A stretch of 64,000 nt of DNA from Bacteroidales bacterium UBA3630 (GCA_002373995.1 DFLB01000056.1:58845-122844); one strand, 5' to 3'. Counted from the first letter of the stretch, positions 1 to 8,497 are shown. Notes: generated by a model from the sequence alone, not told the origin. Made by a program: numbers and translations.

Positions 1-576
1 AAGAAGGAGCAGAACCCCCACCACACCGGCAAGGAGGAGTACAACTACTTCATGACCGTCATCTTCCCCGACAACCAGCTGAACGTCATCGACTACAACC
101 GCGTGGTGAAGGACCTCAACGGTCTCAGCAAAGAGCAGTTCCTCAAAGCCGTGGGCGAGAGCTACGAGCTCACCGACATGGGCACCGACATCTACAAGCC
201 CGCCAAGCTGCATGAGCACAGCATGTACCTTGACGGCCACTGGTACAAGATGACCGCCAAGCCCGGCACCTACAACGACAACGACCCCATCGGCGTGCTC
301 GACGTCACCATCCTCTCCAACCTCGTGCTGGACAAAGTGCTCGGCATCAAGGACCTCCGCACCGACAAGCGCATCGACTTCGTCGGCGGCATCCGCGGCC
401 TCGGCGAGCTGAAGCGTCGCGTCGACAACGGCGAGATGAAGGTGGCCTTCGCCCTCTATCCCGTCAGCATGAAGCAGATTATCGACATTGCCGACACCGG
501 CAACATCATGCCCCCGAAGACCACCTGGTTCGAGCCCAAGCTGCGCTCCGGCCTCGTGATCCACGAGCTCTGCTAA
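1..576 (+). CDS. DUF1015 family protein, C-terminal part (gene cut by window edge)
   Basis: The reading frame is open from base 1 and ends at TAA 574-576, so the 5' part lies outside the window. About 191 residues are visible. The C-terminal stretch with MPPKTTWFEPKLRSGL followed by VIHEL is characteristic of the DUF1015 family, whose genes in Bacteroidota often sit next to serine-biosynthesis genes (serA/serC). The biochemical function of the family is not established. An internal Met at base 52 is not the start, because conserved sequence continues upstream of it. A good terminator follows 25 bp downstream, so this is the last gene of its transcript. Confidence 0.85.
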   Translation, partial: KKEQNPHHTGKEEYNYFMTVIFPDNQLNVIDYNRVVKDLNGLSKEQFLKAVGESYELTDMGTDIYKPAKLHEHSMYLDGHWYKMTAKPGTYNDNDPIGVLDVTILSNLVLDKVLGIKDLRTDKRIDFVGGIRGLGELKRRVDNGEMKVAFALYPVSMKQIIDIADTGNIMPPKTTWFEPKLRSGLVIHELC

Positions 577-600
577 GAGAGAGAGTTCCATTAACAGAAA

Positions 601-639
601 CGGCAAGGGTGGCCCGAAAGGGTACCCTTGTCGCTTTTT
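601..639 (+). terminator. Rho-independent terminator after the DUF1015 gene
   Basis: Stem CGGCAAGGGT (601-610) pairs with ACCCTTGTCG (624-633) with one G-U pair, and is followed by a T run at 635-639. Confidence 0.8.
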
Positions 640-699
640 AGATGCCGTGTACCCCTTGGCGCCGCCTCGACACATGGCCGCCTATAGTCCGGATTTTGT

Positions 700-750
700 C
701 GGACCATCCCCGGACCACCCTCGGACCACCCTCGGACCATCCCCGGACCA
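700..750. repeat. 11-bp tandem array A (core CGGACCA), 5 units
   Basis: The 7-mer CGGACCA occurs at 700, 711, 722, 733 and 744, exactly 11 bp apart, separated by 4-base spacers TCCC, CCCT, CCCT and TCCC. The last unit is followed by AGAGCCT, exactly as in array B at 7161-7211. The array lies between the DUF1015 terminator and the promoter of the T9SS gene, about 65 bp upstream of its -7 box. Confidence 0.9.
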
Positions 751-813
751 AGAGCCTTGGATGCGTATTGTCAGAGCCGAGAAATATTTTTCGCACCATA
801 AGAAAAAAAAGTG

Positions 814-821
814 TATATTTG
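814..821 (+). promoter_or_regulatory. Bacteroidota-type -7 box (TATATTTG) for the T9SS cargo gene
   Basis: TATATTTG matches the TAnnTTTG -7 consensus of the Bacteroidota primary sigma factor and is 75 bp upstream of the start codon at 896. No convincing -33 TTTG is present; the T-rich stretch at 787-792 is the nearest candidate. Confidence 0.7.
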
Positions 822-895
822 CATGTTTACCCGAAGGGTACTTTTTTGCATAAAATATTAAAACACAATATTATTAACCAAAACAACAACCAACA

Positions 896-3800
896 ATGAA
901 AAAAGTATTTACGCTTTTTGCTGCTGTGGCGATGCTGGCCTCGACCGGCTTTGCGCAGCCGAACATGGTTCGCCGCACCGATAATGGTGGGCGTTTTGCC
1001 ATGCCTGCCAAACAGGTTGCGAGTCTTGTCATGCAGGCTCCCCTCACCCACGGCTTCAAAGCCGCTGGCGACACCGTGAGCACCTTCCCCTGGACCGAAG
1101 GTTTCGAGAGCGCCACTCTCACCGGCTTTACCTTTATCGATGCCGACAACGACGGTAACGGATGGTCTATTCACATCAACGACGGCCAAGGCAGCAATTT
1201 CAACTGCAACAGCGGCAACGGATGCATCTTCTCCGCTTCGTGGCTTAACAGCACCGTTCTGACCCCCGACAACTGGATGATTCTGCCCGCCTTCACTCTG
1301 CCGACAGATGCCAGCGAATTCAACCTCTCGTGGTTTGCCCGTGGTCAGGATCCCGACTATGCCAATGAGCACTACAGCGTCTACGTCTGCACCACCGGCA
1401 ACACGCCTGCCGACTTTCGCGCCACCACCGCTGTCTATGACGGTACCTCGACGGACAGCTACGTCAAGCATACTGTAGACCTCAGTTCCTATGGCGGCCA
1501 GACCATTTATGTTGCTTTCCGCCACTGGAACAGCACCGATGTGTTTTATCTGAACATTGACGACATCCGCGTGGGTGGTGCCGAACTTCCCAGCGTTACC
1601 GTGGGTGGTCCCACCTCCATCGAGGTCAATACTCCTGCCACCTTCACCGCCAACGGCGGCACGACCTATGCCTGGAGTGTGGACGGCACGGCACAGAGCG
1701 AGACGGGTGATACCCTGACCTATACCTTTACCACTACCGGCCCCCATTTTGTGGTTGCCGAAACCACCAACAACGTTGGAACCGGAGTTGACACCCTGTA
1801 TGTCAATGTCTATAGCTGCGACGAGGCTGTGACTGCCAATCCCTGGGAGGAAGGTTTCGAAGAGAATACCGAGTGCTGGAGTTATGTCTTTGGCAACGCC
1901 ACCGACTCTGTCTGGATTTATTCTGCCGCTCAGTATGCCCATAGTGGCAACAACTTCGTGGTGTTCATGAACGACACCAACAACACCGTTGCCGACGGCT
2001 GGGCTATCTCGCCCAAGCTCACCATTCCGAGCAGCCTCAGCAATGTCACGCTGAGCTACTACATCGTGCGCAGCGAGGCCAGCGACAGCATTCAGGTGCT
2101 TGTCTCCACGACTGCCAGCACCGACACTGCCGACTTCACGCTGCTCTACGACGATGCCACCGTTACCCCAGCCGGCTACGAGCGCCGCGTTATCGACATG
2201 AGTGCATACGTCGGAGAGACTGTGCGCATTGCTTTCCACAACACAAGCGTTGGTGGAGAATACCTCATGCAGCTTGACGACATCCGTCTTGGCGCGATGG
2301 AGCTGCCGGAGATTGGTGTTGCAGGCCCGTCGATTGTGATAGCCGGCAATGCTGCCACGTATGTGGCCTACAGTGGTGATGTCAACACCTTCAGCTGGGA
2401 GGTGAACGGCGTCGCCCAAAGCGCCACCAGCGACACGCTGGTGTATACCTTCCCTGCCGCTGGCAGCTACACGGTCAAAGTTGGTGCCACAAATGCCGCC
2501 GGTACTACCTATGACAGCCTGATGGTGACTGCTGTCGAGTGCAATGCCATCGCCAGCTTCCCCTACAGCGAGAACTTTGAGGAGGAAAATCCCTGCTGGC
2601 AGTTTGTCAGCGTTGACCCTGCCAACGACGGCAATACCGGTCTTACGACGGACGAAGCCATCCAAGGCAGTAGTTCCTACGCCCTCAGCAGCTATGCCAG
2701 AGCCACCGACTACAACCAGTACCTCATCAGCCCCGAACTTACGCTGCCCACCACCGGCCATTACATGGTCAAGTTCTGGTATATGGGTTACGACGCGTCA
2801 GATGCATTCCGTGTGCTGGCTTCCACTACCACCACCGACGTTGATGCCTTCACCACCGTGCTGGGCGACAACCCGACCGTAGCCACTGAATGGACCGAGG
2901 CCGGCTACGTGCTGCCCGAGGGCACCAAGTACATTGCCATCAACTACTATGGCGACTATGCTTACTATCTGTATATTGACAGCCTGACCATCGACGCACT
3001 CACCGCCCCGAGCGCCAGCATCGAAGGTCCGACCAGCGGCAAGGTTGGCTACAGCTACACCTTCACCGCCAACACCACTGTGGCCGAAACCTATGCCTGG
3101 ACCGTTGACGGCGCCGCCGCCGGTAGCGGCGAGAGCCTGACCTACACCTTCAACGAGGAGGGCAACCACACCGTGGGTCTGACCGTTGGCAACAGCATGG
3201 GTACCACGGATGCCACCCCGCTGATCATCAACATTGTAGCTTGCGAAGTCAACACCCTGCCCTACACCGTTGACCTCAACGAAGGCTTCGGTTTCTGCTG
3301 GGACTACGAAGGATGGGATACCATTGCCATGGGCGGCACCACCTATGCCTACTCCATGTCGGCACAGGATATCATGGGCATGTTCATAATGGATCTCCAT
3401 CAGGACAACTGGCTTATCACTGAGCCTTTAACCATGCCCGAGAGCGGATCGTACAGCATCAAATGGAAGGCTTCCACCTTTACTTCGGCCTATCCTACCG
3501 ACCACTATAGCGTATACATCATCAATGGTGGCGACACCACCGAGGTCTTCACTGAGACTCTTACCGCCAACGATACCCTGCCGCAGCAGCGCGAGGTGGC
3601 CATTCCCGCCAATGTCAGCGGCGACTTCAAGGTGGCCTTCCGCCACTATGACTGCGAAGGCGGCTATGTGCTCCTGCTCAACGACATCAAGGTGGTTGAT
3701 CCCTCTGGCATCGAGGCCATCAGCAACATCAAGGTATCACTCTATCCCAACCCCGTCAGCGACAAGCTGACCGTCGAGGGAGAAGGCATCCAGATGGTGC

Positions 3801-3943
3801 AAGTGCTCGACGTCAACGGACGCAACGTCATCAGCACCGAGCATAGCGGCAGCATCGACATGAGCTCGCTCGCCAGCGGAGTCTATGTGGTTCGCGTCGT
3901 TACCGCCGACGGCATCCGCGCCGAGAAGATTATCAAGAAGTAA
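896..3943 (+). CDS. T9SS-secreted protein with four anchor-J/MAM-like and three PKD domains
   Basis: A 1015-residue secreted protein. It begins with a Sec signal peptide (MKKVFTLFAAVAMLASTGFA). The rest is a repeating pattern: choice-of-anchor-J (cleaved-adhesin/MAM-like) modules starting near residues 58, 315, 556 and 784, each opening with a motif such as PWTEGFES or PYSENFEE, separated by PKD-like Ig folds near 235-312, 475-550 and 704-780. Residues from about 937 form a type A T9SS C-terminal sorting domain (SLYPNPVSDKL, then SGVYVVRV and a basic end). Known biology predicts export by the type IX system and anchoring or release at the cell surface. The ligand is unknown; adhesion or glycan/protein binding is an inference. 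Confidence 0.88.
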   Translation: MKKVFTLFAAVAMLASTGFAQPNMVRRTDNGGRFAMPAKQVASLVMQAPLTHGFKAAGDTVSTFPWTEGFESATLTGFTFIDADNDGNGWSIHINDGQGSNFNCNSGNGCIFSASWLNSTVLTPDNWMILPAFTLPTDASEFNLSWFARGQDPDYANEHYSVYVCTTGNTPADFRATTAVYDGTSTDSYVKHTVDLSSYGGQTIYVAFRHWNSTDVFYLNIDDIRVGGAELPSVTVGGPTSIEVNTPATFTANGGTTYAWSVDGTAQSETGDTLTYTFTTTGPHFVVAETTNNVGTGVDTLYVNVYSCDEAVTANPWEEGFEENTECWSYVFGNATDSVWIYSAAQYAHSGNNFVVFMNDTNNTVADGWAISPKLTIPSSLSNVTLSYYIVRSEASDSIQVLVSTTASTDTADFTLLYDDATVTPAGYERRVIDMSAYVGETVRIAFHNTSVGGEYLMQLDDIRLGAMELPEIGVAGPSIVIAGNAATYVAYSGDVNTFSWEVNGVAQSATSDTLVYTFPAAGSYTVKVGATNAAGTTYDSLMVTAVECNAIASFPYSENFEEENPCWQFVSVDPANDGNTGLTTDEAIQGSSSYALSSYARATDYNQYLISPELTLPTTGHYMVKFWYMGYDASDAFRVLASTTTTDVDAFTTVLGDNPTVATEWTEAGYVLPEGTKYIAINYYGDYAYYLYIDSLTIDALTAPSASIEGPTSGKVGYSYTFTANTTVAETYAWTVDGAAAGSGESLTYTFNEEGNHTVGLTVGNSMGTTDATPLIINIVACEVNTLPYTVDLNEGFGFCWDYEGWDTIAMGGTTYAYSMSAQDIMGMFIMDLHQDNWLITEPLTMPESGSYSIKWKASTFTSAYPTDHYSVYIINGGDTTEVFTETLTANDTLPQQREVAIPANVSGDFKVAFRHYDCEGGYVLLLNDIKVVDPSGIEAISNIKVSLYPNPVSDKLTVEGEGIQMVQVLDVNGRNVISTEHSGSIDMSSLASGVYVVRVVTADGIRAEKIIKK

Positions 3944-3965
3944 GCATCACGCTGCTTCCACCATC

Positions 3966-4004
3966 GAGAGGGCTGTCTACACAAGGCAGTCCTCTCTTTT
4001 TTTT
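3966..4004 (+). terminator. Rho-independent terminator after the T9SS cargo gene
   Basis: Stem GAGAGGGCTGTCT (3966-3978) with AGGCAGTCCTCTC (3984-3996), followed by eight T (3997-4004). Confidence 0.9.
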
Positions 4005-4076
4005 GTTAAAAAACCGACCATCCTCTACAATATTTATATATAGGTCTGCGTTTTAGATGGCAAAATATCAAAACCT

Positions 4077-5156
4077 ATGTTATTATTAGACGATAAAACT
4101 CCCGTATTGCTGGCCGCCGCCGCTGCACCCGTCAAGGACAGCGTGCCCAAGGATGAATTCGGCCAAATGGTCAAAGCACAGGACAGCATCTCGAACGCCA
4201 TCAAAGACAGCCTGAAGAACATGGATGTCACCGACCTTAAGGCTGTAGTCACCGGAGAGAACACCTTCATCAAAGACAGCCTGCACCAACTCACCGAGCT
4301 CAGTGTAGCCTTCCTGCCCAAGTTGATAGCAGCCGTCCTAATCCTGTGGCTCGGCATGAAGCTGGCCAAATGGCTGAAGAAAGTCATCGTGCGCGGCCTC
4401 GACAAGCGCAACGCCGAGCCTTCGCTCAAGAGCTTCCTCGGCTCGCTGGTCGATGTGCTGCTCAAAGCTATGGTCATCATCATGGCAATGGATGTCATAG
4501 GCATCAAGGCCACCTCCTTCATTGCACTGCTCGGTGCCATGGGCTTGGCCATCGGTATGGCCCTGCAGGGCACGCTGCAAAACTTTGCCGGCGGCGTCAT
4601 CATCCTGCTGATGAAACCCTTCAAGGTGGGCGACTATATCGAGTGCGGCAGCTACAAGGGCTACATCAAGGAGATACGCATCTTCCACACCATCATGCGC
4701 CCCTTCAACGGCCGCATCATCATCATCCCCAACAGCGACCTGGCCACCAAGAGCCTCATCAACCACACCAAGGAGCCTCAGATACGCCTCGACGTGGTGG
4801 CATCGGTAGCCTATGGCACCGACCTCAAGAAGGCCAAAGAGGTGCTGTGGGAGGTAGTCAACGCCGACCCCCGCGTGCATCACGACTTCAAGGAGCCCAT
4901 CATCGCCGTCAGCGAGCTGAACACCAGCTCGGTCGACCTTACGCTGTGGCTGTGGACCACTGTGGAAGAATATTGGGACCTCTGGATAGACATCCGCGAG
5001 GACATCTACATCGCCTTCAACAACGCCGGCATCGAAATTCCATTCCCGCAAGTCACTGTGCACAACGGCAAAGAGGGCGCCCCCATCCACATGCAGACAC
5101 GCGCCGAGGCTGCCCGCACAGCCCTGGCCGACACTCCAGCCGCAGAAACAAAATGA
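4077..5156 (+). CDS. mscS: MscS-family small-conductance mechanosensitive channel
   Basis: A 359-residue inner-membrane channel that opens on hypo-osmotic shock. Three hydrophobic helices are visible (about 88-105, 130-150, 155-180). The third is the pore helix, rich in Gly/Ala (LLGAMGLAIGMALQGTL), followed by the signature NFAGGVIILLMKPFKVGDYI and the beta domain. The N-terminal ~75 residues are a polar leader. ATG at 4077 is used because the upstream frame closes quickly. The stop codon overlaps the start of the next gene (ATGA at 5153-5156), so the two are probably translationally coupled. Confidence 0.95.
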   Translation: MLLLDDKTPVLLAAAAAPVKDSVPKDEFGQMVKAQDSISNAIKDSLKNMDVTDLKAVVTGENTFIKDSLHQLTELSVAFLPKLIAAVLILWLGMKLAKWLKKVIVRGLDKRNAEPSLKSFLGSLVDVLLKAMVIIMAMDVIGIKATSFIALLGAMGLAIGMALQGTLQNFAGGVIILLMKPFKVGDYIECGSYKGYIKEIRIFHTIMRPFNGRIIIIPNSDLATKSLINHTKEPQIRLDVVASVAYGTDLKKAKEVLWEVVNADPRVHHDFKEPIIAVSELNTSSVDLTLWLWTTVEEYWDLWIDIREDIYIAFNNAGIEIPFPQVTVHNGKEGAPIHMQTRAEAARTALADTPAAETK

Positions 5157-6331
5157 GACGGAGAGCAGCCAGAGGACAGCACTTAGGTCTTATAGGTCTT
5201 ATAGGTCTTATAGGTCTTATAGGCACTGCGCAGGCGCAGACCCGGCCCCTGAGCGACAGCGCCTATGCCAGCGTCATCACCTGCGGCCCCGGCAACGACT
5301 TCTACCTCGCCTTCGGCCACTCGGCACTGCGCATCTGCGACCCCGCCCGCGGCATCGACTATGCCTACAACTACGGCACCTTCGACTTCGGAGCGCCGCA
5401 TTTCTATTGGAACTTTGCCCGCGGCATGATGAACTACTGCCTGAGCCGCAGCCACTTTCCCAACTTCCTGGCCACCTACGACTACGAGCGGCGCGCCGTG
5501 TGGGAGCAACGGCTCAACCTCACCCCGCAGGAGGTCAACAATCTGTACCTGATGCTCGAATGGAACTACCTGCCCGAGAACCGCTACTACCAATACGACT
5601 TCTTCCGCGACAACTGCGCCACCCGCGTGCGCGATATGGTGGAGAACGCCTTCGGCCACCGCACACCGATATATGCACCGTGCGACGGCAAGAGCTACCG
5701 CCAGCTGGTGCACGAGTCGGCCGGCCCCTGCCAGCAGTGGTGGACGCTGGGTGTCGACCTGCTGCTCGGCGCCCGCACCGACGTCAGCCAGGGAGTGCGC
5801 GAAGCCATGTTCCACCCGCTGCGGATGATGGAGACATTCGGACAGAGTACGGCCGGCAGCGCCGACTGCCGCCAAAGCATGGTGCAACCCGCCAAGCAGC
5901 ACCTGCAGGACCACCGCGAGCCGCTGCGTCGCAGCTTTCCGCCGGTGGTGGTATTCGCACTGCTGCTGGCCGTGGTGGCGCTGCTGACCGCCAAGGGCTG
6001 GTGGCGCCCCTGGATGGACCGCCTGCTGTTCAGCATTGCCGGATTGGCCGGTCTCTTCCTGTGCTTTATGTGGTTCGGCACCAACCATTGGTGCACGCGG
6101 TGGAACCTCAACATCCTCTGGCTCTCGCCGCTGCTGCTGCTCATCGCCATACGGCACCGGAAAAGCCCCGCATGGGGGCTTTGGCTGCAGGAAGGCTGCT
6201 TCGCCGTGGCGCTGGTGTGGGTCGTCGTCTGCGGACTCAGCGCGGCTATACTGCCTATTATTATAATGCTTGCCCTGCGGGTGGCTTGCCTAATTCCCAG
6301 AAGGCCACAGCCGCCGCGGCAGCGACATTGA
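5153..6331 (+). CDS. Lnb-type (DUF4105) membrane protein, possible lipoprotein N-acyltransferase
   Basis: 392 residues. The N-terminus (MRRRAARGQ) leads into a hydrophobic signal made of repeated Leu-Ile-Gly triplets ending in AQAQ. Then comes the DUF4105/Lnb N-terminal periplasmic domain, recognisable by AFGHSALRI, the aromatic stretch FYWNFARGM and FFRDNCATRVRDM, whose His and Cys are the likely catalytic residues. At least four membrane helices follow from about residue 263. Lnb proteins have been reported as alternative lipoprotein N-acyltransferases in Bacteroidota; activity here is inferred from family. The start overlaps the mscS stop by 4 bp. The 3' end overlaps the convergent RNA methyltransferase gene by 71 bp. 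Confidence 0.8.
   Translation: MRRRAARGQHLGLIGLIGLIGLIGTAQAQTRPLSDSAYASVITCGPGNDFYLAFGHSALRICDPARGIDYAYNYGTFDFGAPHFYWNFARGMMNYCLSRSHFPNFLATYDYERRAVWEQRLNLTPQEVNNLYLMLEWNYLPENRYYQYDFFRDNCATRVRDMVENAFGHRTPIYAPCDGKSYRQLVHESAGPCQQWWTLGVDLLLGARTDVSQGVREAMFHPLRMMETFGQSTAGSADCRQSMVQPAKQHLQDHREPLRRSFPPVVVFALLLAVVALLTAKGWWRPWMDRLLFSIAGLAGLFLCFMWFGTNHWCTRWNLNILWLSPLLLLIAIRHRKSPAWGLWLQEGCFAVALVWVVVCGLSAAILPIIIMLALRVACLIPRRPQPPRQRH
5184..5223 (+). repeat. 9-bp tandem repeat inside the Lnb-like signal peptide
   Basis: TAGGTCTTA is repeated four times without mismatch (5184, 5193, 5202, 5211) plus a partial unit. Each unit encodes one Leu-Ile-Gly triplet of the hydrophobic core of the signal sequence. Gain or loss of units keeps the frame but changes the hydrophobic length. 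Confidence 0.9.
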
Positions 6332-7058
6332 GCGAATCCACTCCGCGCTGCATCGGTATGCGGGCCACATAGTCGGCCATACGCAACACATCGTCACTTA
6401 ATCCGTCGCCCTCAGTCCCGAGGACGACGGCTTTTTTATCTATCTCTTTCAGCAACGGAGCATCCATCGGCACCGAGCGGTCGTTCAGCGCCAGCGCCAC
6501 CACGCAGAAACCATTATCTTTCAGCTGCCTATAGCTGTCGAGGAACGTCCACGGCAGCTGGAACACGGTGCCCATGCTGACGCGGCAGGCGCGACGGTTG
6601 AGCGGGTCGCAGCAGGTGCGGGTGAGCAGCACGGCGTCCATGCCCAACGACGCCGCAGCGCGGAAGATGGCACCGATATTCTCCGAGTTGACCACCCCGT
6701 CGATCACCGCCACGCGACGTGCACGGGCCAGCACCTCGTCCACCGGCGGCAGCGCGGGCCGCCGCATGGCACACAGCACGCCACGTGAGAGCTCGTAGCC
6801 CGTAAGCTGCTTCAACACAGCGCGTTCAGCCGTATAGACCGGCACCCCGCAGTCGGGCACCTGCGGCAGAAACTTCTCTTCGCACAGAAACGACACCGGC
6901 ACCACCCCTTGTCGCAGGGCGATGCTGATCACCTTGAGACTCTCGCACACAAAAAGCCCCTCGGAGGGGTGCAGGCGGTCCTGCAGCTGCCGCTCGGTCA
7001 GGCGCACATAGGGTGCCAGGGCCTCGTCGTCCAAATTTTCAAACTTTACGATATCCAT
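6261..7058 (-). CDS. TrmH/SpoU-family RNA 2'-O-methyltransferase
   Basis: 265 residues. The three SPOUT motifs are present: NSENIGAIFRAA near 126, LGTEGDGLS near 211 and IPMQRGVDSLNVAAAAA near 232, which form the knotted SAM-binding site. The N-terminal ~100 residues resemble the substrate-binding domain of 23S rRNA methyltransferases; the exact target nucleotide cannot be told. The frame is open further upstream, but MDIVKFENL at 7058 is the sensible start: a TATCTTTG -7 box lies only 7 bp upstream, giving a nearly leaderless transcript. It is convergent with, and overlaps, the Lnb-like gene. Confidence 0.9.
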   Translation of the reverse strand: MDIVKFENLDDEALAPYVRLTERQLQDRLHPSEGLFVCESLKVISIALRQGVVPVSFLCEEKFLPQVPDCGVPVYTAERAVLKQLTGYELSRGVLCAMRRPALPPVDEVLARARRVAVIDGVVNSENIGAIFRAAASLGMDAVLLTRTCCDPLNRRACRVSMGTVFQLPWTFLDSYRQLKDNGFCVVALALNDRSVPMDAPLLKEIDKKAVVLGTEGDGLSDDVLRMADYVARIPMQRGVDSLNVAAAAAVAFWELGKPPAGQAL

Positions 7059-7064
7059 CGAGAT

Positions 7065-7072
7065 GCAAAGAT
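7065..7072 (-). promoter_or_regulatory. -7 box (TATCTTTG) for the SpoU methyltransferase gene
   Basis: Reads TATCTTTG on the minus strand, immediately upstream of ATG 7058; predicts a very short or absent leader. Confidence 0.65.
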
Positions 7073-7160
7073 ACGAAAATAAAGCACAGGAACAACCTTT
7101 ATCGTGTGCGACATTTTCGCAGCCACTCCGGACCCTCACCGCACTTGGTCCGTCAAAAGT

Positions 7161-7211
7161 CGGACCACCACCGGACCACCATCGGACCACCACCGGACCA
7201 TCACCGGACCA
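7161..7211. repeat. 11-bp tandem array B (core CGGACCA), 5 units
   Basis: CGGACCA at 7161, 7172, 7183, 7194 and 7205, exactly 11 bp apart, with 4-base spacers CCAC, CCAT, CCAC and TCAC. It has the same core, the same copy number and the same 3' flank (AGAGCCT) as array A, 6.5 kb away. It lies between the divergent promoters at 7065-7072 (minus) and 7343-7372 (plus). Confidence 0.92.
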
Positions 7212-7342
7212 AGAGCCTACGTTGAGGTGAATATCAGGCGTTTAAGCATAGACATATAGTATGATATAGTATTATAGGGCATTAAAAGGAAATCGGCGGA
7301 AGAGGAACAGAAGTTAAAAGATGTTAAATATCAGAGAATGAA

Positions 7343-7372
7343 TTTGCATGTAAGAATAAAGTCGTATATTTG
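7343..7372 (+). promoter_or_regulatory. Complete Bacteroidota promoter of the ferritin-like gene
   Basis: TTTG at 7343-7346, an 18-bp spacer, then TATATTTG at 7365-7372; start codon at 7418. Confidence 0.8.
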
Positions 7373-7417
7373 CATCGTGAACGATATAAAATTATAAACC
7401 AATAAAAACTTAACATC

Positions 7418-7873
7418 ATGGATTTTAACACCACATTACAGGTCGCACAGATGATCGTAAACGAGCTCGCCGGGAGCTCATTCGTGCACAAGATGCAGGG
7501 TCTGCTGTTCAAATCGCAGGGCTTCGAGAAGCTGGGCCAGAAGTATCTGGACCACTATGCCGAGGAGCAGGAGTGGATCGACAAGTATGCCAACCGCATG
7601 ATGGACCTGGGCTGCGTGCCGCAGGTGAAGGTCTGCAACGAGACGGCGCTGATCAACGATGCCGTGGAGTACATCAACGCCGACATGAGGTTGCAGCGCG
7701 AAGGCGTGGAGGCGCTGTACAAGATGATGCCTGCCCTGGCCGCCGACCCGACGACCTACGACATCACAAAGGCCTACCTTGCCGACGAGGAGGAAGACCT
7801 CTATTGGGACGAGGAGCAGGTAGAACTCATTGCCCAGATAGGCAAACAGAACTGGTTGATGAAGCAAATGTAA
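7418..7873 (+). CDS. Bacterioferritin-like four-helix protein with altered metal ligands
   Basis: 151 residues, the length of bacterioferritin. Alignment by eye with the Bfr fold is clear: HYAEEQEWIDKYANRM corresponds to the helix with the first ExxH pair and DEEEDLYWDEEQVELI to the helix with the second. In both places the Glu is kept but the histidine of ExxH is replaced (by Trp and by Asp), so the classical di-iron ferroxidase site is incomplete. It may store or sequester iron or bind DNA or another metal rather than oxidise Fe(II). It lies just upstream of the glutathione peroxidase and OhrR-like genes, which suggests a role in oxidative stress. Confidence 0.8.
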   Translation: MDFNTTLQVAQMIVNELAGSSFVHKMQGLLFKSQGFEKLGQKYLDHYAEEQEWIDKYANRMMDLGCVPQVKVCNETALINDAVEYINADMRLQREGVEALYKMMPALAADPTTYDITKAYLADEEEDLYWDEEQVELIAQIGKQNWLMKQM

Positions 7874-7882
7874 CTGAAACAA

Positions 7883-8497
7883 ATGGTTAGACTTGCCGTA
7901 GCGCTGCTGCTGGCGATGGTCGGCAGCAGTGCGGCGGCGCAAAACGAAAAGACAATGGCAACGATCTACGATTACACCGCAACCGCCAGCAATGGCAAAG
8001 AAATCAATTTCAAGGACTTTGAGGGCAAGGTGCTGCTCATCGTCAACACCGCCAGCAAGTGCGGCTTCACCCCGCAGTTCGACGGTCTGGAGAAGCTCAA
8101 CGAGAAATATCGCGACCGCGGCCTGGTGTGCATCGGCTTTCCGTGCAACCAGTTTGCCAACCAGGACCCTGGCAGCGACAGCGAAATCGAGGGCTTCTGC
8201 CGCATGAACTACGGCGTGACCTTCCAGATCATGAAGAAGGTCGATGTCAACGGCCAGGACGAGCACCCGATCTTCACCTACCTGAAGGAACAGGCTCCCA
8301 CGGAAGAGTACAAGGGGCTGAAGGCCAAGGCCGCCGCCGCCATGTTCAAGACCATCAGCAAGAGCGTGGACAAGGACAGCGACATCAAGTGGAACTTTAC
8401 CAAATTCCTCATCTCGAAGGACGGCAAGACCGTCAAGCGCTTTGCTCCCACCACCGAACCTAAAGACTTCGAGAAGGAAATCGAGGCCATGCTTTGA
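7883..8497 (+). CDS. Glutathione peroxidase family thiol peroxidase
   Basis: 204 residues. An N-terminal hydrophobic stretch (MVRLAVALLLAMVGSSAAAQ) looks like a signal peptide, which would place the enzyme in the periplasm; a second Met at residue 25 would give a cytoplasmic form. The family motif NTASKCGFTPQ holds the peroxidatic Cys60 (Cys, not selenocysteine), with the tetrad partners in FPCNQF and WNFTKFL. Such bacterial enzymes reduce hydrogen and organic peroxides, usually with thioredoxin. It starts 10 bp after the ferritin-like gene and is followed 19 bp later by an OhrR-like regulator. Confidence 0.93.
   Translation: MVRLAVALLLAMVGSSAAAQNEKTMATIYDYTATASNGKEINFKDFEGKVLLIVNTASKCGFTPQFDGLEKLNEKYRDRGLVCIGFPCNQFANQDPGSDSEIEGFCRMNYGVTFQIMKKVDVNGQDEHPIFTYLKEQAPTEEYKGLKAKAAAAMFKTISKSVDKDSDIKWNFTKFLISKDGKTVKRFAPTTEPKDFEKEIEAML

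Noticed and set aside
700..750. CRISPR array as an explanation of the 11-bp repeats
   Set aside because: Units are only 11 bp with 4-base variable parts, far below CRISPR repeat and spacer lengths, and no cas genes are present.
827..2761. Long minus-strand ORF (644 residues) opposite the T9SS cargo gene
   Set aside because: Low-complexity Gly/Val/Ala-rich translation typical of the complement of a GC-rich gene; no promoter or family signature.
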